Source of the DNA: an uncultured Flavobacteriales bacterium
GTDB lineage: Bacteria; Bacteroidota; Bacteroidia; Flavobacteriales; Schleiferiaceae
Length of the DNA stretch: 64,000 nt
Assembly: GCA_905478295.1 (NCBI GenBank)
Contig: CAJQHZ010000035.1
Location: 54,498-118,497, forward strand
Direction of reading: 5' to 3'
Position 1 is the first letter of the stretch, and each line of letters begins with the position of its first letter. The notes under the pieces are model-generated. The model searched no databases. It saw only the letters and a list, made by a program, of their open reading frames with translations, and was not told the DNA's origin. Shown here one piece after another: positions 8,273 through 17,966 of the stretch. The position numbers and the translations under genes were made by a program.

Positions 8273-10164
8273 TTATTCTACTAAGCTTTTCCACAAACGG
8301 ACAAAGTAGAGCGGCAATTGAACAATTTCAAAAAGCCCAAGAGGCTTTTAGGAACGGTGCTGTAGACCAAGGATGGAAACATCTTAATAAAAGTATGAGC
8401 AAAGGGAAAGGCATTTATTACCAGGCCTATATCTATGCTGGCGATCAATCTTTTCGAAATGGAGCGTACAATTCCGCGCTTGAGTATTATGAAGAAGCCT
8501 TAGAGATACAAGAGCTTTCAAGCATCCATTTAAAAATGAGTATTGTATTTAAATATTTATTCCAATGGAAGCAGAGTATTCGTTCGATGGAACTTTATAT
8601 CAATACCGCAAGATTATCTCGAGAACGAATGGCCATGGCTCAGAATGAATTGGACAATCTAAAGTTTACGCAGAAAGCACACGAGGCATACCTAGCGCAC
8701 AACGTTAATTACAACATTCAAAAATTAAGTTTTTCAACGGATGAACTCGAATATTTTCCGACTATTTCGGGAGATTCGGAGTATCTCGTTTATACGCATA
8801 GAGACATTAGTGGTAGCAGGCCAACGGATGAAAACCTATTCATGGGAACCCTAGATGGAATGGCACGATATGGACAACCTTTAGAGGGAAATTTAAATTC
8901 AGTGCTCAATGAAGGCGCTGCAAGTGTTAGTGCAGATGGCCAATTCATGGTGCTTACTGTCTGTAATCGTCCGAACGGTAAAGGTAAATGCGATTTGTAT
9001 TACAGTTACTGGAATCCCAATGATGGTTGGGAAATTCCTAAGCCATTGCCAGGGGATATTAATACGGGAAGATGGGAAAGTCAGCCCAGTATGGGCCCAG
9101 ATGGACAAACCATTTACTTTGTACGTGGTGAGAACAGCATGAGTGCTGATATGGATATATTCGTATCCAGCATGGGATTAGATGGAAATTGGAGTAAAGG
9201 AAAAAAATTACCGAAATCTATTAACAGTCCGGATCGCGAGAGCAGCCCTTTCATTCATTTTGATGGTAAAACCCTTTATTTTAGATCGGAACGTAGTCCA
9301 TCTTTAGGCGGCTCTGATTTTTTCAAGTGTACTCGACTGACCGATTCTACCTGGTCTGAAGCGGTTAATCTTGGATTTCCATTAAACAGTTTTGGAGAAG
9401 AGTTTTCAATGGTCATCGATAAGTCCGGGACCTTTGGTTACCTCGCTTCCGATCGTGGATATGAGATCTTACCGGATTACAGTACTATGACCGCGCTGGA
9501 TCTTTATAGATTTGACTTACCGGAACATTTACAACCCGAAGCCCGCGAGAATTATGATATCATTATTGTGGACAGCTTAAGCAATAGTGCCATCGGAAAT
9601 GCTACTGTTCAGCTGTACAATGATGATGGAGTCCAATTTTACAATGGTACCAGCAGCCAAAACACCGGAAGGGTGCGTCTCATGACAGATGGTTCCGCTA
9701 TAAGGGTTACGGCCTATAAAAAAGGTTATGTGCCTTATTCTGGAGGTATTTCACGTCTGGATTACATTGCAGCACCACTGCATGGACCAAAAGTAGCCTA
9801 CATAAAATTGGTACCTGTAAGAACAGGTAGTCGATTCGCTTTAAAAAACATTCTATTTGAACTGGACGAAAGCACGTTGAAGCCGGAGAGTAAGAAGGAA
9901 TTGATGATGCTTTTTAGATTGTTAATGGATGAGCCAAAATTGCATGCGACAATCATCGGTCATACAGATGATCAGGGCAGTCAATCCTACAACCAATCGC
10001 TCAGTGAGGCCAGGGCAGAGGCAGTTCTGAAATGGTTGGTAGCGAAAGGAATACCTGATTCACGATTACAATCTGAAGGGCGTGGCATGGATGAACCTAT
10101 TTCTTCAAACGATACGGAAAGGGGTAGAGCGCTCAATAGAAGAACAGAAATAATACTCCGTTAA
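8242..10164 (+). CDS. OmpA-family protein with TPR-like and PD40 beta-propeller repeats
   Basis: 640 residues from ATG 8242, where a signal peptide begins (MRRFLFVLLPLILLSFSTNG). Order: signal peptide; TPR-like helices about 25-140 (RNGAYNSALEYYEEALEI); WD40-like PD40 repeats about 150-410 (SGDSEYLVYTHRD, SADGQFMVLTV, GPDGQTIYFVRG, FDGKTLYFRS); a carboxypeptidase-regulatory-like segment about 430-520; and a C-terminal OmpA peptidoglycan-binding domain (ILFELDESTLKPES, IIGHTDDQGS, SEARAEAVLKWL, GRALNRRTEI). This architecture is common in Bacteroidota, including the T9SS-associated PorE-like proteins, and implies an outer-membrane or periplasmic protein attached to peptidoglycan. An upstream in-frame ATG at 8146 is rejected because it puts 32 non-signal residues before the signal peptide. 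Its last 4 bases overlap rarA. Confidence 0.88.
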   Translation: MRRFLFVLLPLILLSFSTNGQSRAAIEQFQKAQEAFRNGAVDQGWKHLNKSMSKGKGIYYQAYIYAGDQSFRNGAYNSALEYYEEALEIQELSSIHLKMSIVFKYLFQWKQSIRSMELYINTARLSRERMAMAQNELDNLKFTQKAHEAYLAHNVNYNIQKLSFSTDELEYFPTISGDSEYLVYTHRDISGSRPTDENLFMGTLDGMARYGQPLEGNLNSVLNEGAASVSADGQFMVLTVCNRPNGKGKCDLYYSYWNPNDGWEIPKPLPGDINTGRWESQPSMGPDGQTIYFVRGENSMSADMDIFVSSMGLDGNWSKGKKLPKSINSPDRESSPFIHFDGKTLYFRSERSPSLGGSDFFKCTRLTDSTWSEAVNLGFPLNSFGEEFSMVIDKSGTFGYLASDRGYEILPDYSTMTALDLYRFDLPEHLQPEARENYDIIIVDSLSNSAIGNATVQLYNDDGVQFYNGTSSQNTGRVRLMTDGSAIRVTAYKKGYVPYSGGISRLDYIAAPLHGPKVAYIKLVPVRTGSRFALKNILFELDESTLKPESKKELMMLFRLLMDEPKLHATIIGHTDDQGSQSYNQSLSEARAEAVLKWLVAKGIPDSRLQSEGRGMDEPISSNDTERGRALNRRTEIILR

Positions 10165-11426
10165 TTTTCGTATTTCTCCTTCCAAAGTGCTAACTGCTGC
10201 GCGCTCAGTTGTTGTTCTTTTAAATTTCCAGAAGCCTTCCAAAGCGTTGTTCCTGAAATCTCTTTAGGTAAGTATTCTTGATGTATAAAGCTATTTGGGT
10301 AATCGTGCGGGTAGAGGTAGCCTTTACCGTGCCCTAAATCCTTTGCTAAAGCACTGGAGGCGTTTTTAAGATGGTCTGGGGTCTCTAAATTCCCAGTCTG
10401 CTCTACGAGTTTCTGAGCAGCACCAATAGCATCGTATGCACTGCTAGACTTCGGAGAGGTAGCTAGGTAGATTACGCACTGACTAAGAATAATACGACTT
10501 TCGGGCCAGCCTACGCGTTCCACTGCACTAAAGGTTTCATTTGCAAGCATCAAAGCATTTGGATTCGCTAATCCTATATCTTCAGAGGCTGAAATAATTA
10601 ATCTGCGCGCAATGAATTTCACATCCTCACCTCCCTCGATCATGCGTGCTAGATAATAAACGGCGGCTTGCGGGTCCGAACCGCGTATAGATTTAATGAA
10701 AGCTGAGATAATATTATAATGCTCATCACCACCTTTATCGTAACGAATTTGAGCATTCGTAAGTACGCTTTGAGCGAATTCCTCATCAATACGAACACCT
10801 GATTTTCCTTGCTGAAAGCAGAGTTCGATAAGATTATACAATTTTCTTGCATCCCCCATACTTTGGCGGATAAGAAAGTCGTGCGCTGTGATGCTTAACT
10901 GCTTACTCACCGCGAATTCTGTTGCATTAGCAAGATCTATCATTTTCGATAAATCCTGTTTTGCATGCGAATTCAATACATATACCTGCATCCTGGAGAG
11001 CAGGGCTGCGTTAATCTCAAATGAAGGGTTCTCTGTTGTTGCTCCGATCAATGTGATCCAACCGCGTTCTACCGCATGCAACAGGCTGTCTTGTTGTCCC
11101 TTGTTGAATCGATGGATTTCGTCGATAAATAAAATGGGACGTTTCGTTTCAAAGAGATTCTTCTTTTCAGCATTCGCCAGAACTTCTCGTACATCCTTAA
11201 CGCCCGCATTTACTGCGCTTAACTGATATAACGGGGCATCTAATTCTTTTGCTAAGAGCAATGCTAAAGTGGTTTTTCCTACTCCGGGAGGACCCCAAAG
11301 CACTATAGATGGCAGTCTTCCTACCTCTAGACTTTTGCGTAAGGCGCCATTTTGACCTACTAAATGGTCTTGGCCTAGATATTGGTCTAACGTTTGTGGT
11401 CGGAGCTGTTCTGCAAGCGGTTTCAT
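10161..11426 (-). CDS. rarA: Replication-associated recombination protein A (AAA+ ATPase)
   Basis: 421 residues, full length for RarA/MgsA (homologue of eukaryotic WRNIP1). N-terminal PLAEQLRPQTLDQYLGQDHL, Walker A WGPPGVGKTTLA, Walker B LFIDEIHRFNKGQQD, sensor 1 LIGATTENPSFEIN, then the clamp-loader-like C-terminal domain with GGDEHYNIISAFIKSIRGSDP and ARMIEGGEDVKFIARRL, which are specific to this family. It acts at stalled replication forks. It converges with the OmpA-type gene (4-base overlap) and is divergent from the rhomboid gene with 26 bases between the starts. Confidence 0.95.
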   Translation of the reverse strand: MKPLAEQLRPQTLDQYLGQDHLVGQNGALRKSLEVGRLPSIVLWGPPGVGKTTLALLLAKELDAPLYQLSAVNAGVKDVREVLANAEKKNLFETKRPILFIDEIHRFNKGQQDSLLHAVERGWITLIGATTENPSFEINAALLSRMQVYVLNSHAKQDLSKMIDLANATEFAVSKQLSITAHDFLIRQSMGDARKLYNLIELCFQQGKSGVRIDEEFAQSVLTNAQIRYDKGGDEHYNIISAFIKSIRGSDPQAAVYYLARMIEGGEDVKFIARRLIISASEDIGLANPNALMLANETFSAVERVGWPESRIILSQCVIYLATSPKSSSAYDAIGAAQKLVEQTGNLETPDHLKNASSALAKDLGHGKGYLYPHDYPNSFIHQEYLPKEISGTTLWKASGNLKEQQLSAQQLALWKEKYEN

Positions 11427-11452
11427 TACTCGAAAGTAACTATCTTTTCGCT

Positions 11453-12199
11453 ATGTCAGGTTGGTCAAAATATGGAATTCACAAAGGGCTGTTTTTATGG
11501 CCGAGCATCTGGGTTGCAGTAACCGTATTTAGTTTTGGTTTAGAACACGCCCTTAATGCCAATTTCGCTGCGCTCGGTCTCTATCCTGGTCAACTTTCAG
11601 GTGCGTGGCATATTCTTACGTTTCCGCTGGTACACGGTGATTTTAACCACTTATTCTCTAACACTATCAGTCTGTTTTTCGTAGGCACATTACTGCGTTA
11701 TTCTTTTCCTAAAATATTTGATCGCGTTTGGATGCTTGCTTTTCTTTTACCAGGTATAGGACTTTGGTTTATCGGAAGACCTAATTTTCATATCGGTGCA
11801 AGTGCTTGGCTTTATGCGCTGGTGAGTTTTATATTTTTTAGTGGCATTCTTCGGTTCCACGTTAAACTGCTTGCACAAAGCATGTTAATGGTATTTCTCT
11901 ACGGTTCATTTGTTTGGGGGGTATTACCGCACGATCCCACCATCAGTTGGGAAGGACACCTTAGCGGAGCTATAGCTGGACTCATCTTAGCACTCTACTA
12001 TCGTCAGATTGAACCTATTGAGGAGTTACGTGATGATCCCATTCAACACGAGGAGGTCGCCTGGGAGGACTGGAAAGATCCAATGGATAGGGAAGTAGAC
12101 TTTGAAGAAGTTAAAGGTGTGCAGCATAGACCATCGAAACCGCAGTCAACGCAGCAGTTTCGGTACGAAGACGGCTCTGCCCCAGATGAATGGGTGTAA
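11453..12199 (+). CDS. Rhomboid family intramembrane serine protease
   Basis: 248 residues from ATG 11453; an upstream extension in frame to 11309 lies antisense to rarA and is not membrane-like, so it was dropped. Six hydrophobic segments. Catalytic features: HGDFNHLFSN (rhomboid HxxxN in the second membrane region, His66/Asn70), GASA with the nucleophile Ser117, and His169 in EGHLSG; both dyad residues are present. The family cleaves transmembrane substrates inside the inner membrane; targets here are unknown. A ~50-residue acidic, soluble C-terminal tail follows the membrane core. The last 89 bases of the gene are antisense to the 3' end of rsmE, which is an unusually long convergent overlap. 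Confidence 0.87.
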   Translation: MSGWSKYGIHKGLFLWPSIWVAVTVFSFGLEHALNANFAALGLYPGQLSGAWHILTFPLVHGDFNHLFSNTISLFFVGTLLRYSFPKIFDRVWMLAFLLPGIGLWFIGRPNFHIGASAWLYALVSFIFFSGILRFHVKLLAQSMLMVFLYGSFVWGVLPHDPTISWEGHLSGAIAGLILALYYRQIEPIEELRDDPIQHEEVAWEDWKDPMDREVDFEEVKGVQHRPSKPQSTQQFRYEDGSAPDEWV

Positions 12200-12806
12200 A
12201 ACCCGCTTGCTGGGCAGATTGAACTTCAGCCGGCGTGAAATCACCTTCAGGTCCGATAAGAACAATCAAGGATTCTGATGGAGCAATTTCTGTGAAAGCC
12301 GTTCGTTCAGTATCCTCGCAATGGGCGATACAACGGGTACCTTCTAAATTCCCTGCAACAAAGTCTTCAAACGAAGTTAGAGGATCGATTATAGGAAGAC
12401 GCCCTTTCAAACTTTGTTTAGTAGCGCTTAATGCTACCTTGAATAAGCGTTCGTCTTTGATAACCTTCCGTTCACTGCGATCACAACGTAGTGGAATTAT
12501 GCGCGACACGCCTAATTCGATTGACTTTTCAATAAGCCATTCGAATCGATCCATGTTTTTTGTAGGCGCGACGGCAATAGTAAGGTCATAGGGAACGTCG
12601 CCCCATTGCTTCTCCTTAAGCGTATAAGATCCTTCTATCTCACGTTTCGAAGCGATTTCAATAGTTCCAGAATATAAATTTCCGTCCCCCGTGATGAAGT
12701 GTATAGTATCACCTGCATTCTTTCTAAGAACTCGTACGCAATGATTGATTTCACTTTCGTGTAACTTAAATCGATCCTGGTTTATTTGTCCATAAAAGAG
12801 CTGCAT
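12111..12806 (-). CDS. rsmE: 16S rRNA (uracil-1498-N3)-methyltransferase
   Basis: 231 residues. SPOUT-class methyltransferase: PUA-like N-terminus (HCVRVLRKNAGDTI), AVAPTKNMDRFEWLIEKSIELGV in the middle, KQSLKGRLP, and the C-terminal trefoil-knot SAM site LIGPEGDFTPAEV followed by LGQSRLRTETAAL. It methylates N3 of U1498 of 16S rRNA. Start at ATG 12806, which overlaps the tsaD stop (TGATG), so the two are translationally coupled. The 3' end reads through 89 bases of the opposite-strand rhomboid gene. Confidence 0.95.
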   Translation of the reverse strand: MQLFYGQINQDRFKLHESEINHCVRVLRKNAGDTIHFITGDGNLYSGTIEIASKREIEGSYTLKEKQWGDVPYDLTIAVAPTKNMDRFEWLIEKSIELGVSRIIPLRCDRSERKVIKDERLFKVALSATKQSLKGRLPIIDPLTSFEDFVAGNLEGTRCIAHCEDTERTAFTEIAPSESLIVLIGPEGDFTPAEVQSAQQAGFTPIHLGQSRLRTETAALTAVSMVYAAHL

Positions 12807-13825
12807 CAAAATGCTATTTTAGCCTCAGCACTCGTACTTAATGGTGCATTTACACCATCTAGAAATTGAAAATAACCAGCGATTCCAATCATCGCAGCGT
12901 TATCCGTAGTGTATTGAAAAGGAGGGAGATAGATGGAAAGTTTTGATTGTGCTCCCCATTGATTTAAGGCCGCTCTTAATCCGCTATTTGCACTTACGCC
13001 ACCTGCAATTGCGATATTCTTAATGCCCGTAGATTTCTGAGCAGCTTTTACCTTTTTCATCAAGACTTTTATAAGTGCCGCCTGATAACTAGCACAGATA
13101 TCGTTCAAATGATCCTTGATAAAACTAGGATTGGCCTTCATTTCTTTCTGCAAGGAATAAAGAAAGCTGGTTTTCATACCCGAAAAACTAAAGTTATAAT
13201 CCGGTAAGTTACTTTCATTAAAAGACATGAAAGTTGAATCACCTGTAGCGCTTAATTGGTCAATATGTGGGCCGCCAGGGTAAGGCAGTCCCAGGATTTT
13301 AGCAGCCTTATCGAATGCCTCGCCAACCGCATCATCAATAGTCTCACCCAACACAGTCATTGCGCTAGGCGAACGTACCTCTATAAGTTGCGTATGCCCT
13401 CCGCTCACAGTTAAACAGAGATAGGGGAATCCAATGGGTTTTGGATGTGCGTCGTCTATTAGATGCGCTAAAACATGCGCATGCATGTGGTGGACCGGTA
13501 TGAGTGGAACGTCCAATGCCAATGCCATACTCTTTGCGAAGGAAGTGCCAACAAGTAAACTACCTAAAAGTCCGGGACCGTTAGTAAAAGCTATGGCGTC
13601 CAGTTCTTGAGGACTGATATTTGCTACCTTTAACGCACGATCAATGACCGGCACGATATTCTGTTGGTGTGCCCTAGAAGCTAATTCAGGAACCACTCCT
13701 CCGAAAGATTCATGCACTGCTTGAGAGGCCACCTCATTAGACAATACTTTAGTGCCTAAAAGGATTGAAGCACTCGTATCGTCGCAAGAACTTTCGATCG
13801 CTAATATGTAAGGTGCGTTTTGCAT
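12806..13825 (-). CDS. tsaD: tRNA N6-adenosine threonylcarbamoyltransferase
   Basis: 339 residues, normal for TsaD (Kae1/Gcp family), which transfers threonylcarbamoyl to A37 of ANN-decoding tRNAs in the t6A pathway. Motifs: LAIESSCDDTSASI at the N-terminus, PELASRAHQQNI, GPGLLGSLLVGTSFAKS, the metal-binding HMHAH (VHHMHAHVLAHL), LTVSGGHTQLIE, and IAGGVSANSGLR near the C-terminus. The start codon overlaps by two bases that of the divergent tamB-like gene (CATG), so the promoters of both genes must lie inside each other's coding sequence. Confidence 0.96.
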   Translation of the reverse strand: MQNAPYILAIESSCDDTSASILLGTKVLSNEVASQAVHESFGGVVPELASRAHQQNIVPVIDRALKVANISPQELDAIAFTNGPGLLGSLLVGTSFAKSMALALDVPLIPVHHMHAHVLAHLIDDAHPKPIGFPYLCLTVSGGHTQLIEVRSPSAMTVLGETIDDAVGEAFDKAAKILGLPYPGGPHIDQLSATGDSTFMSFNESNLPDYNFSFSGMKTSFLYSLQKEMKANPSFIKDHLNDICASYQAALIKVLMKKVKAAQKSTGIKNIAIAGGVSANSGLRAALNQWGAQSKLSIYLPPFQYTTDNAAMIGIAGYFQFLDGVNAPLSTSAEAKIAF

Positions 13826-16800
13826 GAATGAGTCAAAAATACAGCAAAGATCACGTGCACTGGGTAAAAATATCCGGTTAGGCCTTCTGCTGTTTCTACT
13901 GTTGATAGTTTTTCCTGCAATTCTGCTGTTAAATTCTCTAAGCGTTCAACGAAGTCTTTGGCGAAGTTTTGTGGAACCTCGACTTACTGAGATTGGCTTA
14001 ATCTCTGATTTTCAAGGGTTTAAATATGATTTTCCAAATTCTATTGAATTTAATCCGCTACTATTCTACACAGAAGAAGACACCCTTCTTACCAGTGAAA
14101 AAATAGAATTAGCTGAACTTTCGTTTTCAAAGGGATGGCGGCTTACCACCCTCGAGTTATTAGGTTTACAAATCGACGTTCTTGCTGTACAATCGTTTAT
14201 TAGTAAACAAGAAGCTGCAGAATCATCTCAAGATTTTAGATTTTTCGTAAGTGAGTTACGAGTGCCGCGTCTAAAGTTGATAGGAGATACACTTTTATCT
14301 GAATTTCAATTGAATTGTGGAGGTTTACAATATGATGGAAAACTTACTGTTGACAGTATTGACTTAAAAGCGCAGTGGGATACGATACCCTTCCTATTCA
14401 GTGGGCAGCAGATAGGCTATGGTGAAGCTTTTATGCGCGGCTTATTTAAGCTTGATGTATTGAACTTTGGCCAATTAGAAGGGGGTGTATCGGGTGCACT
14501 CGAAAACCTAAACGTGAAGGCACTGCTCAGACTAAAGGAAAATAGTCAAATGCTACCCGCTCAAATTGGGGAATACGATTTACCACTCATTTATGATGTT
14601 GAAGTCTTCTGCCATGAACTTGACTCAATTAAAAGTTCGATTGCATTTAAGAGTCCCACAATCGAAGGTGAAATGTTGTGTACAGGTCGATTAAAACAAC
14701 AATTGGCTGTCGAATTGAATCTTGACCTTCTTGATCCAGCCTATAAATACATACCCGAAGAAATTCCAATAGACTTAAGACCAATTAGGTTCAATGTAAT
14801 AGGGCGAATCGATGATTGGAAAAGCAATGATGTTCGTGTCACAGCTGAATCAAATTCTGCTAGTTACAGTTTGGATTTCAATGATTTAGAATCGCCTGCA
14901 TATATCAATGCTACAATAGAGAAAACAAATTTACAGAACTTAGAAGCACTGGTAGTTAGGACGGCTATAAAGCCAAATATTAGCTCGATTTTTAAAGAGG
15001 ATTGGAATGCAACAGGGGTCTTTCCAAAGCTTCAATTTTCCACTCACACGAGTAAGGGCTTGAGTTTTGATCTCTACCACGACGGGTTTAAGGACTCAGT
15101 TTGGTTGACTTGTTTAGATACACTTCTGGATCTTGAAGGATATGTGCTTAAAGTTGGTGAAGATTATACCTCGGTACTCGATTTGAACGCGGTTGGTTTA
15201 GATCTTTTCGATCCATTAGATACGGGTCAAGTAATTAGCGGTTCGTTTGCTGTAGACATTAGGTCCAGTTCTACTGGCAAAATAGAAGTTAATGAGCTAT
15301 TACTGCAACGCCCCAATGATTCTGTTTTCTTGGATTCATTGGTTGCTGAGCACAGTCTCAAAGAAGGTGTTAGAACCCTTGTTATTCATAGCGACGCGGC
15401 CGATGGCAGGCTACAAGGAGATTGGGATTTTCAATCGCTTCCGAAAATTATGGATGTACTACTAGCTTCTTCATACAATGATGGTACAGTAAAGATGTGG
15501 CCAAAGGCGGACATGGAAGGGTATCTAAAGCTTGGTGAGGTGAATTGGTTCGCCGACCTAATGCACCTGCCTTTAACCATTGAGTCCGGTAGCGCCATAC
15601 AATGGGAGTACACCAATTCTAAAAAATATTGGTCAATGAAAGGGTATATTCCATTCTGTGCCTATGGAGCGTATGTTCTCGAAGATTTAGATTTGGTCAT
15701 GAATCATGCCGGCAATAATTTTAATGCCAACGCCACATTAGATAAAATGCTTATAGATCAAACTGCCTTACATTCACTTAAAGTTGAGTCTCATGGGAGT
15801 GGTGTAAGTCGAGACGTACATTTTACAGCTACTCTCGAAGACAGTATCCCAAGTGTCGTTACTGGAGCATTAAATTATACATCCGGTTGTGCAACTCTAG
15901 CAAATACAAGCTTTAATGTTGGTTTAGATACATTCGCGCTAAACAAGAGTATGCCAATAAATTGGGATGCAAAATCCCTAATGACCGAAGAATTGGAATT
16001 TAAAGGGGACGCTGGCGCATTACTGGTAAATGGCCGCTTTTCATTAGTACGTCCATTAAAGCATCAGGCAAATATCAAAGCGAATTTGAATGCCAGACCG
16101 CTGAATTATTTAATTCGTGCTCCGGAAGCAATTCTCGGAGGCTCCTATTCTATTGATTTAGCATTCGACGACGATACTATTGTGAATTGGTCTGCAGTGG
16201 CTTCGGTTACCGATTTATCTTTGAACAATATTTCTTACGGCACTTTCAGTGGTACCGTCGGATATGAATCTTCAAAGTCAGATGTTTTCATTCAAGGACA
16301 ACTATTTGACGAAGAGCAGTCCTATTCATTGATCAGAGGACATTACAATACAGCTATTGATGATTTAGACCTCAGTCTGAGTGTAGATGCGCTAAATGTA
16401 GCTTCGTTAAATCCATTTTTTCATGAATCCATAGCAGGTCTGGAAGGCGGTTTAGTAGGGGGCATACAAATTTATGGTCCGCTGAAAGGTTGGAATGCTC
16501 GAGGAGAGGTTTTCTGGAACAATGGAGCCGTTGAAATCCCCCTTTTAGGTTCTCACTTTTCTGTAGCCGAACAGTCTTTAATCTCTATTTCAGATAACGG
16601 GTTCGAATTGGATTCCATAGCACTAATTTCTATGGACGATCAGACGAAGGCATTGACTTGGGGAGGTATAGAGCATCACCAATTGAAAGATTTTCGTTTA
16701 GATCTACGTTTGTCTTCGGATAGCTTACTCGCCATGAATAAAGAACGAAGTGCAGATGATATGTTCTATGGGAGCGCGGTTGCAGCTGGCGAGATGCATT

Positions 16801-17966
16801 TGATAGGACCTGTAGAACAATTGCAACTAAGTGTACAAGCAACGACGAAGAAGGGAACACTACTTAAAATACCTCTTGACAATCCCACAGCTGTTGAATT
16901 ACCTGGATTTATTCGATTTGTTGATTCTGAATTACCGCGTGTAACTGTAGAATCGATTGAAGGTGAACATGATTATTTCGGCGCGGATTTGGGAATAGAG
17001 GTAACCCCAGCGGCTAAAATTGAATTGGTCTTAGATGAAGTACTCGGAGACATTATTCGTGCGCAAGGAAGTGGCTCTATGCGGCTAAAAATACTAGAAG
17101 ATGAAAGTGTTGAGCTATATGGCGTCTACACTGTTACAGAAGGGGATTACCTATTTACGCTACAAAACATTATTAATAAGCAGTTTAATCTATTGCCTGG
17201 CGGGACAATAGCATGGAGCGGCGATGTATATCAAGCTGAACTAGATTTAAAGGCCGTATACCGTGTTCAAACGGATCTCACAGGGTTAGTCAGTAGTGCG
17301 AATTACAACAATGAAAAGGTTCCTGTAGATCTCATCATTTCGCTTACTGGTCCGCTTCTCTCGCCTGAAATAGGTTTTGCAATCGATTTACCAGAAAGTC
17401 CGTCTTCCTATCAACAGGAACTGAACCGTCACTTTTTAAATGAAGAGGCCTTACATTATCAAGCATTTTCATTGCTCATGCTGGGCGATTTCTTTCAGCA
17501 AAACTTAGGTATTCAAGAGAGCATTAACTTCGAATCCTCCTTAGGAAATACTACATCTGAATTATTGGTTAGTGAGTTTGGTAGTTGGTTGGCCGCAGGT
17601 ATAGGAGATTATGTGACCGTAGATTTTGATTATACCACAGGAGCCAATCCGATTGCCAATTTCGGTAACCAAGGCGACAACCTAAATCTAGGCGTATCAA
17701 AGAATTTCTTCGACGGTAAATTAAAATTGAAGTCTTCCTTTGACGTACCTATAGGACAAGAGCAGGCTTCGACTTTATTGCTCGGCGATACAGAAGTATC
17801 CTTAGACGTATCGAAACAAGGTACCGTTGTACTTAAAGCGTTCAATAGAAGTAATAGAAATGATCCTTTGCTCCAAACCACAGGTCCTTACACGCAGGGT
17901 GTCGGTATCCAATTCAAAAAGGATTTTGATCGTGTAATTAAATCTTCTAAGACTGACCTTCAATAA
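13824..17966 (+). CDS. tamB: TamB/AsmA-like translocation and assembly protein
   Basis: 1,380 residues. One N-terminal membrane anchor (LGLLLFLLLIVFPAILLLNS, residues ~19-40) is followed by a very long repetitive beta-rich periplasmic part, as in AsmA-like bridge proteins, and a C-terminal DUF490/TamB domain from about residue 1030 (LGDIIRAQGSGSMRLKI, YLFTLQNIINKQFNLLPGGTI, NLGVSKNFFDGKLKLKSSFDV near the end). TamB spans the periplasm and is linked to outer-membrane protein assembly or lipid transport. No tamA-like gene is in the window. It starts divergently from tsaD with a 2-base overlap and ends inside the convergent sugar nucleotidyltransferase gene (20 bases). Confidence 0.85.
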   Translation: MNESKIQQRSRALGKNIRLGLLLFLLLIVFPAILLLNSLSVQRSLWRSFVEPRLTEIGLISDFQGFKYDFPNSIEFNPLLFYTEEDTLLTSEKIELAELSFSKGWRLTTLELLGLQIDVLAVQSFISKQEAAESSQDFRFFVSELRVPRLKLIGDTLLSEFQLNCGGLQYDGKLTVDSIDLKAQWDTIPFLFSGQQIGYGEAFMRGLFKLDVLNFGQLEGGVSGALENLNVKALLRLKENSQMLPAQIGEYDLPLIYDVEVFCHELDSIKSSIAFKSPTIEGEMLCTGRLKQQLAVELNLDLLDPAYKYIPEEIPIDLRPIRFNVIGRIDDWKSNDVRVTAESNSASYSLDFNDLESPAYINATIEKTNLQNLEALVVRTAIKPNISSIFKEDWNATGVFPKLQFSTHTSKGLSFDLYHDGFKDSVWLTCLDTLLDLEGYVLKVGEDYTSVLDLNAVGLDLFDPLDTGQVISGSFAVDIRSSSTGKIEVNELLLQRPNDSVFLDSLVAEHSLKEGVRTLVIHSDAADGRLQGDWDFQSLPKIMDVLLASSYNDGTVKMWPKADMEGYLKLGEVNWFADLMHLPLTIESGSAIQWEYTNSKKYWSMKGYIPFCAYGAYVLEDLDLVMNHAGNNFNANATLDKMLIDQTALHSLKVESHGSGVSRDVHFTATLEDSIPSVVTGALNYTSGCATLANTSFNVGLDTFALNKSMPINWDAKSLMTEELEFKGDAGALLVNGRFSLVRPLKHQANIKANLNARPLNYLIRAPEAILGGSYSIDLAFDDDTIVNWSAVASVTDLSLNNISYGTFSGTVGYESSKSDVFIQGQLFDEEQSYSLIRGHYNTAIDDLDLSLSVDALNVASLNPFFHESIAGLEGGLVGGIQIYGPLKGWNARGEVFWNNGAVEIPLLGSHFSVAEQSLISISDNGFELDSIALISMDDQTKALTWGGIEHHQLKDFRLDLRLSSDSLLAMNKERSADDMFYGSAVAAGEMHLIGPVEQLQLSVQATTKKGTLLKIPLDNPTAVELPGFIRFVDSELPRVTVESIEGEHDYFGADLGIEVTPAAKIELVLDEVLGDIIRAQGSGSMRLKILEDESVELYGVYTVTEGDYLFTLQNIINKQFNLLPGGTIAWSGDVYQAELDLKAVYRVQTDLTGLVSSANYNNEKVPVDLIISLTGPLLSPEIGFAIDLPESPSSYQQELNRHFLNEEALHYQAFSLLMLGDFFQQNLGIQESINFESSLGNTTSELLVSEFGSWLAAGIGDYVTVDFDYTTGANPIANFGNQGDNLNLGVSKNFFDGKLKLKSSFDVPIGQEQASTLLLGDTEVSLDVSKQGTVVLKAFNRSNRNDPLLQTTGPYTQGVGIQFKKDFDRVIKSSKTDLQ

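Noticed and set aside
11309..11452. Upstream extension of the rhomboid gene
   Set aside because: Antisense to the start of rarA (P-loop region) and not conserved-looking; ATG 11453 begins the protein.
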